26,011 nt of DNA from the NCBI GenBank assembly GCA_023375785.1, contig SZWC01006805.1:72049-98059 (forward strand). The letters run 5' to 3'. The translations under genes were made by a program, and so were the position numbers. This stretch comes from Penium margaritaceum (lineage: Eukaryota; Streptophyta; Zygnematophyceae; Desmidiales; Peniaceae). Below, one piece after another: positions 1-9,690 of the stretch; position 1 is the stretch's first letter, and each line of letters begins with the position of its first letter. Under the pieces are notes generated by a model. The model was not told the origin of the DNA, ran no database searches, and was given only the letters and a program-made list of their open reading frames with translations.

Positions 1-54
<54 letters not shown>
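1..54. repeat. (CT)n microsatellite
   Basis: The window opens inside an almost pure CT dinucleotide run, interrupted only by one CCC near its start. It probably continues to the left of the window. Confidence 0.97.
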
Positions 55-55
<1 letters not shown>

Positions 56-2060
56 ATCTCATTGAAAATCATAAAATAGTTTTTAATTAATTTGAAATGT
101 CGCTTTTTGTTAGGATTTTAATCTGCTTATACCGAGTTTCTTTAGTATATGTGATCTATGTTTTTCCGACCCATAACTGTCCTCATGTTACTCGGTTGCG
201 TGTTTGATACTTTTCCTATGAATGATGTCGAGCCGACCGTTTTACAGAGATATGTATGTAGAAGACACACCAATTGACGGTCGCCAAGGATGACAACCGT
301 CAACTACTCGAAGTTCCAAGGTTGACGACAAAACGATCTCCGACCTGCTGTCGATATCCATTTTCATGTCGTTCTGTCATTAGGGCCCCCCCTAGTGCCA
401 CGTATAGTGCATATGAGCCAGTGTCCTTGATTTTCCAGGAGAATTGCACTTATCATACACCGAGTGCACGATTCTGCACCAGTCGCATTTCTGCTGGTTT
501 GCAATTTCAACATCACACCAAGACAACAGGTTCGAACGCTATATATTCTTCTCGAGAACTTACGGCAAGGGCTAACTTGTCGTTTCAGGCAATAAACGAT
601 AGATGACAGACGATCTCCCTTGCGAACATTGGTTGAATCACTTTAAGAGAAATAAGATCCCATTCATCTACATATAATCGTCTTTGACGACCTGCAAGGA
701 CGAACACAACTAACCGAAGTCGGGCTTTTTTCCGATCAGGGTTTGATCGTCAAAACCGATGGACTGAAATCTTTCACTCTAATTGACTACATATTTATGT
801 TGAGACTAATAATCTTGCAAATGTAAGACAAAGAAGGGACAACATTCAGTTCATTATCGGACAACTTATTTTCTGTGTCATAGTTTCTACTAGAGTGAGA
901 GAGAAATTAAACTGCTTTTGTTCGAAAAGAGTTCCATAATCGAACGATATTTTTTGGCGGTCGTGCATGTGACTCGCGCGCCCTGCAGACAATAATGGAC
1001 AACCCGATTCGTCAAATAGGACTCATATTTAAGCATCTTAGGGCGGCGTTCGTCGATTCGACTATTTCGTCTGTTTTTCATTTTCGATCGATGTTGCATA
1101 GCGACATTAGAAAATGCGAAAAATGCAGAAAATGCGTATAATTCAATATCGATCGCTGTCTCTTTCCGATGGCGAGCATATCTCTCTTTGTAAATATCAA
1201 AATACTAATAGCTTTTGAAATGATAGAAACCCATGTCTTTCTTTCTCGGAAAGATTCGTGTTTCCGCCAGAGTGTAGAAAAACTGTTCCCACGGTAAACA
1301 ACATAGTTTTTTGCTAGAATGGCTCCCTGTTTTCGAAGTGTTTTGAACACGACCGCGGCAGCAGCGGATTTGCATTTTGCGGGTTTGTACTTGTTCGAAA
1401 TTCAATGTACTTCAACACTCGTCGCTGTGGTTTGTAACTTACTCAACCGTGCTTTTGATTAGCAAACGGAACTGTTTGTAATATCTTTGGTATGCCGATT
1501 TTGCTGTCGCTCGCAAAGGTGGCCGTGCACTCAGTGCATGATAAGTGCACTTCTCCACTTATTTTGAGTGCACTCGTCACATGCACTCCCCCTGTACACT
1601 GGGGGGCTTCTCTAGACAACGTTTCGTGGACCCAACCGGCGAATAGCACGGGAAACGTCAGACTAGATTCAACGCAAATGGTCGTCGTTAAATGGCCGGC
1701 CGTTAAGTTCTCAAGCGGATGCAATGGATAGCGGAAGAGAGCAAAGGAACACGTTGTAATAATTTGAAATTTAATACAGATGTAAAATCGACGAACATTG
1801 TGTACATATATACGTCCAATATGAGTTTGACCTGTGAGACGTCAAATAATCCGTGGGAAAAACGTTTTCTACTGCACCACGTTCGGCTGTAAACTCGTAA
1901 TATATATTTTTGTGTTTTATTGATGGATATGACACTTGGAAGGGCCCTTAACATCCATAAAAACACATACTATAGTAAGAAACATGGAGGTAGATTTTAA
2001 CCTGAAATTTTCAATAATTATAAATTATAACACAATGATAAAGGGAAGGGAATTTTTTTT
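55..2060. other. Non-coding stretch, no recognisable gene
   Basis: Only short open frames occur here, and none shows a domain, a repeat pattern or splice-bounded coding sequence that I recognise. Around 1525-1600 the palindromic hexamer GTGCAC and variants such as AGTGCACTT recur several times. The same words recur in the tandem repeat at 2061-2545, so this part may be a diverged outlier of that repeat. The stretch 1735-2060 is AT-rich. Confidence 0.6.
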
Positions 2061-2545
2061 CATATAGGACAAAAAGCAATCTGGACCAAGACATATGAGA
2101 CAAATTAGCACATTGAGTGCGCTCTTAGTGAACTTTTGTATGGTGACTGAGCGCACTTACCACACACACTAGCCCCACGCACTGAGCTACCTCCTAAGGA
2201 GTGATCTTTCTAGCCATATAAGACAAAACTCAGATTCATCTGGTACACATGAGACAAGTTCACACACTCAGTGCACTTGTAGTGTACTTTTGTATGGCGA
2301 CAGAGCGCACTTCCCACATACACTAGCCCCACGTACTAACGTCCCTCCTAAGAAGATTTTTTTTTGGACATGTAGGACAAAAAGCAAGGTATGCAAGGAC
2401 ATATGAGACAAATAAAATGCACTGAGTGAGCTCTTAGTGTACTTTTGCATGGTGACTAAGCGCACTAGCCACATACACTAACCCCACGCACTGAGGTCCC
2501 TCCTAAGAAAAGAAGTTGGCAACCATATAGGACAAAAGTACACTC
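2061..2545. repeat. Tandem repeat, ~154-bp unit, three copies plus a partial fourth
   Basis: Units begin with CATATAGGACAAAA or a close variant at 2061, 2215, 2369 and 2524, so the spacing is 154, 154 and 155 bp. Each unit then carries ACATATGAGACAA-like words, a CACTGAGTGC/CTTAGTG segment, TTTTGTATGGTGACTGAGCGCACTT, and CACTAGCCCCACGCACTGAG followed by CTCCTAAG. Copies differ by scattered substitutions and small indels. The length is in the range of satellite units, but only a short array is visible. Confidence 0.93.
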
Positions 2546-2640
2546 CTTTCATGCACTATCGAAGGAGTATAGGGATTAGTGCAAAAAACTCCCTTTGATG
2601 GGAGCACACTCAACGCACACACCAAAAAACCAGTGTACAA

Positions 2641-2827
2641 AATGGCCTCGATTAACCATACCTCTGCAAACTACGTCAACCACTCTTCGCAATGCAAGCA
2701 GGCTCTGAAAGCGACCGCCACCTCGCGTGCGAAGTGGCTCGCCCTCGACATCGACACCCGGACACGGTGGAACTCCACTGTTGAAATTTTAATTCGGCTG
2801 CATGGCATGCGCCATGCCGTTGTCTAA
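2641..2827 (+). pseudogene. Inverted 3' fragment of hAT transposase
   Basis: The plus-strand frame reads ANYVNHSSQCKQALK, then a stretch ending LDIDTRTRWNSTVEIL, before a stop at 2825-2827. The RWNST.E.L block is a typical conserved motif of hAT transposases, lying after the central catalytic region. The same ANYVNHS.QCKQAL peptide ends the minus-strand transposase fragment at 2832-2877. This piece therefore continues that protein but lies in opposite orientation. The left limit of the homology is near 2663; sequence before it does not match. It is a fragment with no start and no C-terminal dimerisation domain, and surely non-functional. Confidence 0.82.
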
Positions 2828-2877
2828 TTCAGAGCCTGCTTGCATTGCAAAGAGTGGTTGACGTAGTTTGCAATGCT
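2666..2877. repeat. Inverted repeat (~45-bp arms) at inversion breakpoint
   Basis: The left arm, about 2666-2711, and the right arm, about 2832-2877, are nearly perfect reverse complements (GCAAACTACGTCAACCACTC begins the left arm). About 120 bp lie between them. The arms hold the same piece of hAT coding sequence in opposite orientations and mark the point where the pseudogene turns round. Confidence 0.9.
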
Positions 2878-4161
2878 ATGAGCTTTCTTGAGGAGATTGC
2901 GGACGTACTTTGGCTTCAGCACTTTGCTAAACCCCAGGTTCAGCACGTGTCCAGCACAGTGGATGTGCTTGTCCGGAGTGAATTCGGGGCATTTGCAAAT
3001 GAGGTAGTCGTTCACAAGGCTCGAGTTCGTCGAGGGGTTGTCCATAGTCATGCAGCCAACATGGTCCCACAGGTGGAAAATTTCATCCACCACCTTCTTG
3101 ATTCCCTCGAAAAGCTTGTCTGCGGAGTGGCTGCCGGGCATGGGTAGGCATCCGATGGTGATTCTGTGCATTTCCCAATGAGTGTCGATGTAGTGTCCGT
3201 TGATGCCAAAGTAGGGATCGTTGCTGCGTGAAGTCCACATGTCCGAGGTGAAGTTGATGTCAGTCACGGCAGCTGCGAGGATGGCTGCCACAGCTGGTTG
3301 AATAACAGATGGGGCTTCGTGANTTCTTGATTCCCTCGAAAGGCTTGTCTGCGGAGTGGCTGCCGGGCATGGGTAGGCATCCGATGGTGATTCTGTGCAT
3401 TTCCCAATGAGTGTCGATGTAGTGTCCGTTGATGCCAAAGTAGGGATCGTTGCTGCGTGAAGTCCACATGTCCGAGGTGAAGTTGATGTCAGTCACGGCA
3501 GCTGCGAGGATGGCTGCCACAGCTGGTTGAATAACAGATGGGGCTTCGTGAATGTCGTTTAATATCGTGGTTCGATGCATGACTTCTGCCGCAAGGTTGC
3601 AGTGCTTGAATGACCTCAGCAGCCACTTGGAGTCGACAACGCTGTACGCCTCAGATTTTTAGACGATCCACTTCCAGATGCAGGTTCGCAAATTATTTCT
3701 GCTGAACGTTGCAATGCTGGATAGTGAATCGCCGATCTTGGTTTGCGATGGTGGAGCCTGAAAAGGCCGCCACTCTTTCAAAAGACCAGGAGGTACTTTG
3801 ATGGCTGCTACAAGGACGTTGAACGTTTCCTTGTGGCGAGCAGTTAGGTGGTTCCACACCGGGTTCGACTGCTTTCCCGCAACACACAAACTCAGGGGTT
3901 TTCCATCCTTCATGCATCAGTACTTGCAAGACGCACGTCCATCCTTGACGTTGTAGTGCTGCCAGCTGGGATTTCCAGCTTGGTTTCCACTGGGTGCTCA
4001 TTGATGTCAACAGTTGCACACGTACCAGGTGCATGTGTGACAGCGATTGGCTGCTGGTCGTTTACAGGGGCGGGGACAGCAGCAGTTTTGGCCCCAGTCT
4101 CTTGCACTTCCATAGTTCCTGCATGGCTTGATGAATTGGGAGCCGTAGCCAAAGTCCCCAT
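2828..4161 (-). pseudogene. hAT transposase pseudogene with BED zinc finger (copy 1)
   Basis: Reading leftward, the first part (4161 to about 3965) is an Ala/Pro/Thr-rich N-terminus starting at an ATG. A frame change follows, then a BED-type zinc finger: WQHYNVKDGRASCKY, an in-frame TGA (3917-3919), and a segment with SNPVWNHLTARH. Next come IVKSEAYSVVD-like sequence, broken by a TAA at 3659-3661, and the catalytic core: FTSDMWTSRSNDPYFGINGH, TMDNPSTNSSLVNDYL and CAGHVLNLGFSKVL, all typical of plant hAT transposases. The frame is otherwise open for more than 300 codons. An N at 3323 with duplicated flanks disturbs the middle. The 3' end is missing here and lies inverted at 2641-2827. These enzymes bind element ends and cut and paste DNA in the nucleus. 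This copy is dead because of the stops, the frame shift and the inversion. Confidence 0.85.
3095..3551. repeat. 228-bp direct duplication around a single N (probable assembly artefact)
   Basis: Sequence 3095-3322 is repeated at 3324-3551 with an offset of 229 bp. I see one mismatch (CGAAAAGC against CGAAAGGC). The only base between the copies is the N at 3323. The pattern fits two contigs whose overlapping ends were placed side by side rather than merged. Confidence 0.88.
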
Positions 4162-4301
4162 CGCTGCGTTGAGAATGAAGTGGAATTTCCATCCATGCAA
4201 TGCGCTTATTTGAGCGATGTCGCATTGCAAACCGCGTCGCCATGCCAATAATCTCAAACACTGAAAGTAATGAGCGACGTTGCCCATACCGGATTGCGCA
4301 T

Positions 4302-4324
4302 CGGTATCGACGTTGTCGATACCG
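4302..4324. repeat. Hairpin, 10-bp perfect stem
   Basis: CGGTATCGAC is followed by a GTT loop and then GTCGATACCG. It sits just left of the ATCCGGAT-rich block and shares its GC-rich palindromic style. Confidence 0.8.
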
Positions 4325-4439
4325 GTTCAGCCGCATCAGCCGGTGCATCCGCACCAGGTGGTACATTCACGCATCAGTGTTGACGACTTCGCAGGCAAGA
4401 ATTCTGGCTGTCCGGTTCCTGCAGACACCCACCTTGGCT

Positions 4440-4625
4440 AACCAGCACCTACGGCCGAGCGGATTATCCGTGCTATCCGGATATCGGTGTTATCTGGATG
4501 GTAACTACATACATCCGGATGCATCCGACGATCTGGATCTCCTTCTAGGGGGTTTCAGAGGTACTGTCCGCTATCCGGATACCGCTCACACTATCCGGAG
4601 AGTGCGGATAGCGGATATTTTTTCT
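4440..4625. repeat. Palindromic short-motif block (TATCCGGAT-type)
   Basis: The words TATCCG, ATCCGGAT and GCGGATA recur about a dozen times with variable spacing on both strands. Because ATCCGGAT is its own reverse complement, the block can fold in many registers. The right margin (CTATCCG words ending in a run of T, then CTCATGCCTA) resembles a hAT-type end in reverse. I could not find a matching left end or a target duplication. Confidence 0.75.
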
Positions 4626-4904
4626 CATGCCTACTCAAGTCCATAATATGAAACAACACCATTGTTTGGCAAGGTCTCTTAATCTAAATTGGCCCTTATC
4701 ACCAAATTGTATGGTGTTGGGAGCACCTTCACTGTTGTCCTGGAATCCGGATTTGAAGTGGCTGGCATCCTCCGATAAGGGTCAGATATAAGCTTGGCAG
4801 AAGAATGACGTGAATTCATTTCTATTCTGCCAAATGCATGAGTTCAGTGTCTGTCAGTAGCTTTCTCACCTCAGGCAGTAAGGTATGGCCTTCGGGTAAT
4901 GCCC
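4626..4904. other. Short unannotated stretch
   Basis: No frame, repeat or motif recognised between the ATCCGGAT block and the first LRR segment. Confidence 0.5.
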
Positions 4905-5221
4905 ACAACATCTTTGAGATTTGATCAAGGATCTTCTATACCCAAGTATGAAAGATCCCAATCCTCTCTTCCTTGTTCACAAATTGTGAGAAAGATGCCT
5001 CCGTGCAGATTGAGTGCATGGTCAAAGGACAGTGTTTCCACATCATAGTTATCAGTCACTTTTCTGGTCTTCCATGCATCGGAATCAGGTTCTGAACCAA
5101 GAAACAGGCCATGTAGGCCACACAAAGAGAGGTTACTGACATCCCACGTGTTGTAACCATTTCACCACGTGTGTGACATGCTTTACATATCATCTCCTGT
5201 GAGCAAATCCGTGAACTGCAG

Positions 5222-5293
5222 ATGACTGTACAACAATCAGCTCACTGGCCGTATCCCAGCTTCTCTTGATGCTCTCACAAATCTACAGGCACT
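5222..5293 (+). pseudogene. 72-bp LRR exon, copy 1 (stop and lost donor)
   Basis: The frame reads LYNNQLTGRIPASLDALTNL, a plant-type LRR (L..N.LTG.IP.SL..L..L). The acceptor side is CTGCAG. The first full codon of the exon is TGA, and the donor G is changed to T at 5294. Confidence 0.8.
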
Positions 5294-5962
5294 TTAAGTG
5301 GCTGCTGCAGTGCAAATGGTCTGCATAAGATAAAAAATTGGGGTATGCACCGATGCAGTGTAGAGTATGGCATGCAAAAAACTGTCTTCTTATGTTCCCG
5401 AGTTTGTCCACCAGAAAGGTGCATTGCATCGGTGACCTCACGAGTTGCAGACAGGATGGATCAACTCACTACCTTCATGGATTGTATGGTGGAATAAATG
5501 ATGTGGGGAGGGAAGAGCTCTGGAAAGAAGGAAATAGCCTGTTTCTCCCAATGTGATAGCCACTGCAGGATGCTTCCATGTCAGGGCCCACCCATTTCAC
5601 TGTGACAGGTTCTGCCCATTGGAAGTCAGGGAGCAAGGGTTCCACTCCTATTGTGTGGGGGGCTTCAGGGACGTGCCTCCCTGTTGGCTGCATTCGGGAA
5701 ATGCTTATCCATGTTTAATGTGATGTCTCTTGGTCCTCCAAATCACCTAGCTGCTCTTCCCATGATGCATTTGCTCCTTAAACAACCTTGTTTTGTCCAC
5801 AAGTGCACTTCCTTTCATCATTTCGTCCGAAAGGTCGGAGACATAGAACAGAATTTATCTCTTTGGAGAAGGCCATAGAGGAGCTAAGAGAGAGCACCAT
5901 TGATAGCCTCTCTTCCCAGAATCCACGCAGTAGTGTTGGGTAAGGGGCTCTTACCAGAGAAC

Positions 5963-6251
5963 TAAGGTGGGAATATTGTCAATATCGATATTTCAATACC
6001 GATATTGATATCGATATTTCTAATTTTTTTACTGAAGTTCAATATTGATATCGATATCAATATCTCGATATTGACCTCCATATAGTCGGTTGGGGGGGGG
6101 GGAAAGGGGGGTGGGAGAGCCCCCCCCCCCCCCCTTGAGGGTCAATATTGATGTTGTATCGATATCAAACCTTGACTTCGATATCGATATTGACATCGAG
6201 GGTCGATATCGATGTAAACATTGACTCGATGCAATATTTTTGCCCACCCTA
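5963..6251. mobile_element. hAT-like MITE with GATATC-repeat interior
   Basis: The left end is TAAGGTGGGAATATTG. The right end, read on the other strand, is TAGGGTGGGCAAAAATATTG. These form imperfect terminal inverted repeats of the TA(A/G)GG type seen in hAT elements. Flanking 8-mers CAGAGAAC (5955-5962) and TAGAGAAC (6252-6259) match at seven of eight positions, as expected for an aged hAT target duplication. The interior is not coding. It consists of GATATT/GATATC/ATATCGATAT words, plus a G-run and C-run pair near 6091-6134 that can pair with each other. The homologous LRR segment at 14505-15775 lacks the insert and so acts as an empty site. Confidence 0.8.
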
Positions 6252-6451
6252 TAGAGAACCCGTCCTTCAGCTGGAAGATTTTCTCCTCTAGGCTCTGCAC
6301 TTTGATGTGTTGAGTTATGGGTCTAAGGGGAATGCACCCTATTTTGAAGTTACATCAGGCATGGACGTACAGGACATAAATTGTTTCCCCAGGGTAAGCA
6401 GTTGCTTCAATCATGGCCACATTACATTCTTGACATATGTCCATCAGTAAA

Positions 6452-6633
6452 TAGTGTGGTTCAACATTGATATTGATATCAATATTCATATTGATATTCA
6501 TTTTGTCATCATCGATATTGACCCTTGGTCAGCCAATATGGATATCGATATTGGTATCAAAATAACAATGTATTGGTTGATATTTTGCTGCTGAGATTGA
6601 TGTTGATATTTATATCAATGTTCTCCCACACAA
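6452..6633. repeat. Second GATATC-type block with inverted ends
   Basis: The left arm TAGTGTGGTTCAACATTGAT (6452-6471) and the right arm ATCAATGTTCTCCCACA (about 6614-6630) are imperfect inverted repeats sharing the order GTGTGG..ACATTGATAT. The interior repeats GATATT and GATATC words like the element at 5963-6251, and the words continue weakly to 6730. I see no clean target duplication, so I list it as a repeat rather than an element. Confidence 0.65.
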
Positions 6634-6729
6634 AAAACAATATTCAATTGCAACACTGACAGGGAGGTCAATATTGATATGGATGTTGAAAATATTGGAG
6701 CCAATATCGACATCATATATATGTATGAT

Positions 6730-6732
<3 letters not shown>

Positions 6733-6809
<77 letters not shown>

Positions 6810-6812
6810 GTG

Positions 6813-6851
<39 letters not shown>

Positions 6852-6929
6852 AGAGCGAGAGAGAGGGGAAGAGAGAGAGAGAGGGAGAGAGAGAGAGAGA
6901 GAGGGAGAGAGAGAGAGAGAGAGAGAGGG
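6733..6929. repeat. (CT)n followed by (GA)n, self-complementary microsatellite
   Basis: About 75 bp of pure CT (6733-6807) are separated by ATGTGTAT from about 110 bp of imperfect GA (6816-6929). The two halves are reverse complements, so the tract is a long inverted repeat able to form a hairpin. The long Ser/Leu and Arg/Glu frames through it are artefacts of the repeat. Confidence 0.95.
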
Positions 6930-7150
6930 TCTAGTGTGGCAGCTGTCATGTGAGAGCCTACAACACTGGGTGTTGAAGAGAAGGGGACAGTAGTGAGGAC
7001 CTCCATTTTGTAGGCAGCCTACATGCAGGCCAGCTTGTAAGATGAACACCACAAGGCTTGCAAGATGTTGGTACCTCCTCACCTGGACAAGGAAGCTACT
7101 TGGCGTCCAAGAAGTTCTTGGCGTGGGGCATTCTGTCATGTGGGTTTACC

Positions 7151-7180
7151 ACCCCCACCCCCCCCCCCCCCCCCCCCCCC
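7151..7180. repeat. Poly-C tract
   Basis: An almost pure run of C (one A early on) ends at 7180. It is one of several C/G homopolymers in the window. Confidence 0.95.
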
Positions 7181-7251
7181 GCTACACCTAATGGGCCATC
7201 GTCGTCGGGCGTCATCAACATCGTCATCGCCGACGTTGTCGTCATCGTCGT

Positions 7252-7640
7252 CAGGGTTGTTCAATTGGATTTGCTTCGGTTGTATCCGAACCGAACATTG
7301 AAAACCAGAACCGAACTGAAACCGAGCTTAAAGTTTGGTTCCAAATCCGAACCAAACCGGACATTTGGGGAAAATATCAGAGTCCGAACCAATCCGCATA
7401 CTACACTTCGGACATGTTCAGATATGTTTGGATATGTTCAAATATTAGCATTAATGTTCGGATCTGTTCACAAATGTTTGGATAAGTTTGGATATGTGCA
7501 TTTTTGTGCGGATATGTTCGGATGTGTTCCGATTTGTCATTGGTTGATTAGATATTGTGTTTACCTTCGGTTATATTCCGTTTTGTTCAGAAACAATGAC
7601 TTATATTTAGTGATGTTTGGATATCTTGAGTTTGGTCCAC
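7252..7640. repeat. Degenerate CCGAAC / TTCGGATATG repeat block
   Basis: The left half (7252-7400) is rich in CCGAACC and GAACCGAA words; the right half is rich in GTTCGGATATG words, so the two halves partly complement each other. From 7411 to 7530 the sequence keeps an exact 10-bp period, about twelve units with consensus GATATGTTCG. The block starts CAGGGTTGTTCAATTGGAT, which resembles a hAT terminus, but no matching right end was found. The 214-codon open frame through the block has the composition of the repeat and is not taken as a gene. Confidence 0.75.
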
Positions 7641-7839
7641 ATTCTTGCACGTTTTTTCACAAGTGTTGTGTCAAAAACTATGACGTTGAGCTCTTAGTGT
7701 GAACATAATACAATGAGAAGAGGAGTGAGTACATGGAAAGAGGGAGGGGAGAGAGAATTGCACACAGTAGTGGGAAATCTCAAAATTGCATAGTGTGGTC
7801 AAGAAACACAATACAACACCATGACCCCTCTTTTTGAAA

Positions 7840-8035
7840 GGTTGGTTCCTCATGCCCGCACCCTTTGCGACAAAAAACGAATGCTATACTGGTTGGTACC
7901 CCATTCCCCGCACCCTTTTCAACCAAAAAAAGACAGCAATGGTTTGTGCCCTGTGCCTTGCACCGATTCTACATCCACACAACAAAGCAATTTTTGGTGC
8001 GCCATGAGTCGTACCCATCTGTGCTCTGCAAAATT
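7840..8035. repeat. Tandem repeat, ~50-51-bp unit, four decaying copies
   Basis: Units start at 7840, 7891, 7941 and 7991 with GGTTGGT.CC..., then GC..GCACC, and end in an A-rich stretch plus AGCAAT. Divergence increases along the array. It abuts the 3' end of the hAT pseudogene at 8034 and may lie in that element's 3' non-coding part. Confidence 0.72.
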
Positions 8036-9690
8036 ATCGCGCTGCTGTGCTAGTTGGTCGTTCACCGCCAAAAGTGGTGGTGTGCATCGGCACTTCATCA
8101 TGTGCTAGGGATTGTAATTGTGCCTTGAACTTGTTGAGGAAAAGATGCCAGTTACGGAGACAGACGATACTGGTGAAAGTCTTGTCATCAAGAGACTCAT
8201 GGGTCTCTGTCATGATGAAGCCCTCTTGTGAGAAGATGCGCTCTGAAGGTGTTGATGAGGCCGGGATGCCAAAAATGGCCCGCGCTGCTGCTGCCAGTGC
8301 AGGCATCCTGCTCCGCTGGGCTCCCCAAAAGTGCAATAGATCAACTTGCTGAAAGCCTCTGCCACTTTCCTCCATGCATAGGTCCATCTCTCCCTTCTCG
8401 ACAACTTGATGCGTTATTGGCAGCATGAACAATTCCTGGTTCAACTTCTTTCCTTTCTCCATCTACGCGCTTGTCATGTCTCCCTGACCTTCTTTTGGGG
8501 TTTCTAGAATTGCACCCAACCTCTGTTCATATGGCTGCATAGTTCTCACGGCCTCATCCCATGTGATTTGCACAACCTCTGACTGTTGCGGCTACTTGAA
8601 ATAGTTTGGTCCAAAGCAAGGGTTGATCCACGTGGCCACTGCACTCATCTCAGGATTCATCTTGAAGTACTCCACCATTTTGTCCTTTATTGCCCACATC
8701 CCACTAGCCACTGGATCCTTGAAGCCTCCGACCACGCAGCGGTTTATGACAGCATTGTAGTATGGCAACTCCCATGACAGTGTCGCGTACTTGTTGCATT
8801 TTGCAAGTTCCGTACAGGCTGTTGCAGGACCCAACATGGGAATGATGTCCGCGAGGACATCCCAATCTCCCGCGTGCAAGTTCCATGCATGCACTCTTAT
8901 GCGATCCCACCCGGTCTTAAATTTCCGGACGTACCCCTCAGCAGACGGGCGCATAAGCAGTAGATGCTTCAGCATGCCATGGGTTCTGTTCCAGTGCATC
9001 TCCACGTCTGCTACCAAGCCTAAGTCCCCCGCGTTGTTCTGCGTGTGAAAAATTGCCTTGCTCTTGTTACTGTGCCGCACGTGGTTGACGAGGGCACGCG
9101 ATTTCCCCACCGGCTTCAGGAGGCAATCCATTGTTAAAATGTCCATTACAGCATGATTTAGCACATGGCACAAGCAGCGGTGACCTTTGTCTACAGCAAA
9201 ATGATGGGGATACTTCTCAGACAGCATCTCGAGCGCCAGAATGTTGGTGCTCGCATTGTCTAGCGACACTGGAAAATGCCATCCATGCACCCACCCAAGC
9301 CCCACCGCTCTCAGATGATGTAGTCCAGGCCGTCTGCAATACATTCAGCATCGTGCGCCCCCACATGCAACACCAAATCCACCGACTGCCTCCATCATCT
9401 AGTCCTCAGTAATCCAGTGTTCTGTCACCCCATGAAACTCTGTCTGTTCAGTACAGGCCAAATGTCTGTGGTGAATCCCACCAACCCTGCTGCGCCAATG
9501 AGATATGCCTGCATGGTCTCAAACTCCACCAAACTCGCCTTTTTGATCCAACCAGACAGTGTTTGCCGCGTAGGGCAAGACAGCAACCCCCCATGAAACT
9601 CAGCCACCATGTGTTGGAATGCCCGACCCTCCACGAGTGTGAAGGGGACGTTGTACATGGTGGACGTCTCAATGAGATCACTTTACAAAC
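8034..9690 (-). pseudogene. hAT transposase pseudogene, near full-length core (copy 2)
   Basis: Three reading blocks follow one another on the minus strand. The first (about 9680-9425) carries EFETMQAYLIGAAGLVGFTT and DIWPVLNRQSFMG, the start of the catalytic domain. A frame shift lies between about 9425 and 9345. The second block (9344-8592) has SLDNASTN, CLCHVLNHAVMDIL and MHWNRTHGMLKHLL, all usual hAT motifs. An in-frame TAG at 8592-8594 and another at 8463-8465 bound a 42-codon open stretch. The third block (8462-8034) holds the C-terminal dimerisation domain with FGIPASSTPSERIFSQEGFI. The family excises and reinserts DNA leaving 8-bp target duplications. The copy is dead but only lightly decayed. 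No BED finger was found upstream, so the N-terminus may be lost. It is not closely similar to copy 1. Confidence 0.88.

Larger units (their letters stand above)
4905..6452 (+). pseudogene. LRR receptor-type gene segment, copy 1 (decayed, split by a MITE)
   Basis: This segment is homologous along its length to 14505-15775 and partly to 10440-11115. Shared landmarks are the ATCTTC..TACCCA..ATG.AAGATCC start, CTGACATCCCA, the LRR exon, the word AGGTGCA.TGCATC, GGACGTGCC, and a GAGAAGGCC.TAGAGGAGCTA coding-like stretch near 5862. Its 72-bp LRR exon (5222-5293) has an in-frame TGA at its start. The splice donor is TTAAGT instead of GTAAGT. A 289-bp element interrupts it at 5963-6251, and homology resumes beyond it to about 6452. 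LRR domains in plant receptor kinases bind ligands outside the cell, but no kinase or membrane segment is visible here. Confidence 0.72.

Noticed and set aside
2061..2545. Tandem repeat considered as a CRISPR array
   Set aside because: The 154-bp units repeat along their whole length with no spacer pattern, and the window is eukaryotic.
4925..5125. Minus-strand frame shared between LRR segment copies 1 and 3 (DVS.LS.CGL.G words)
   Set aside because: The similarity is explained by DNA-level duplication, since the opposite strand is equally conserved; no known domain is seen.
6615..7139. Long Ser/Leu and Arg/Glu open frames on both strands
   Set aside because: They are produced by the CT/GA microsatellite, which has no stop codons in any frame.
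7058..7702. A 214-codon plus-strand frame
   Set aside because: Its right part is a translation of the 10-bp repeat (recurring MFGYV-type words) and its left part runs through poly-C.
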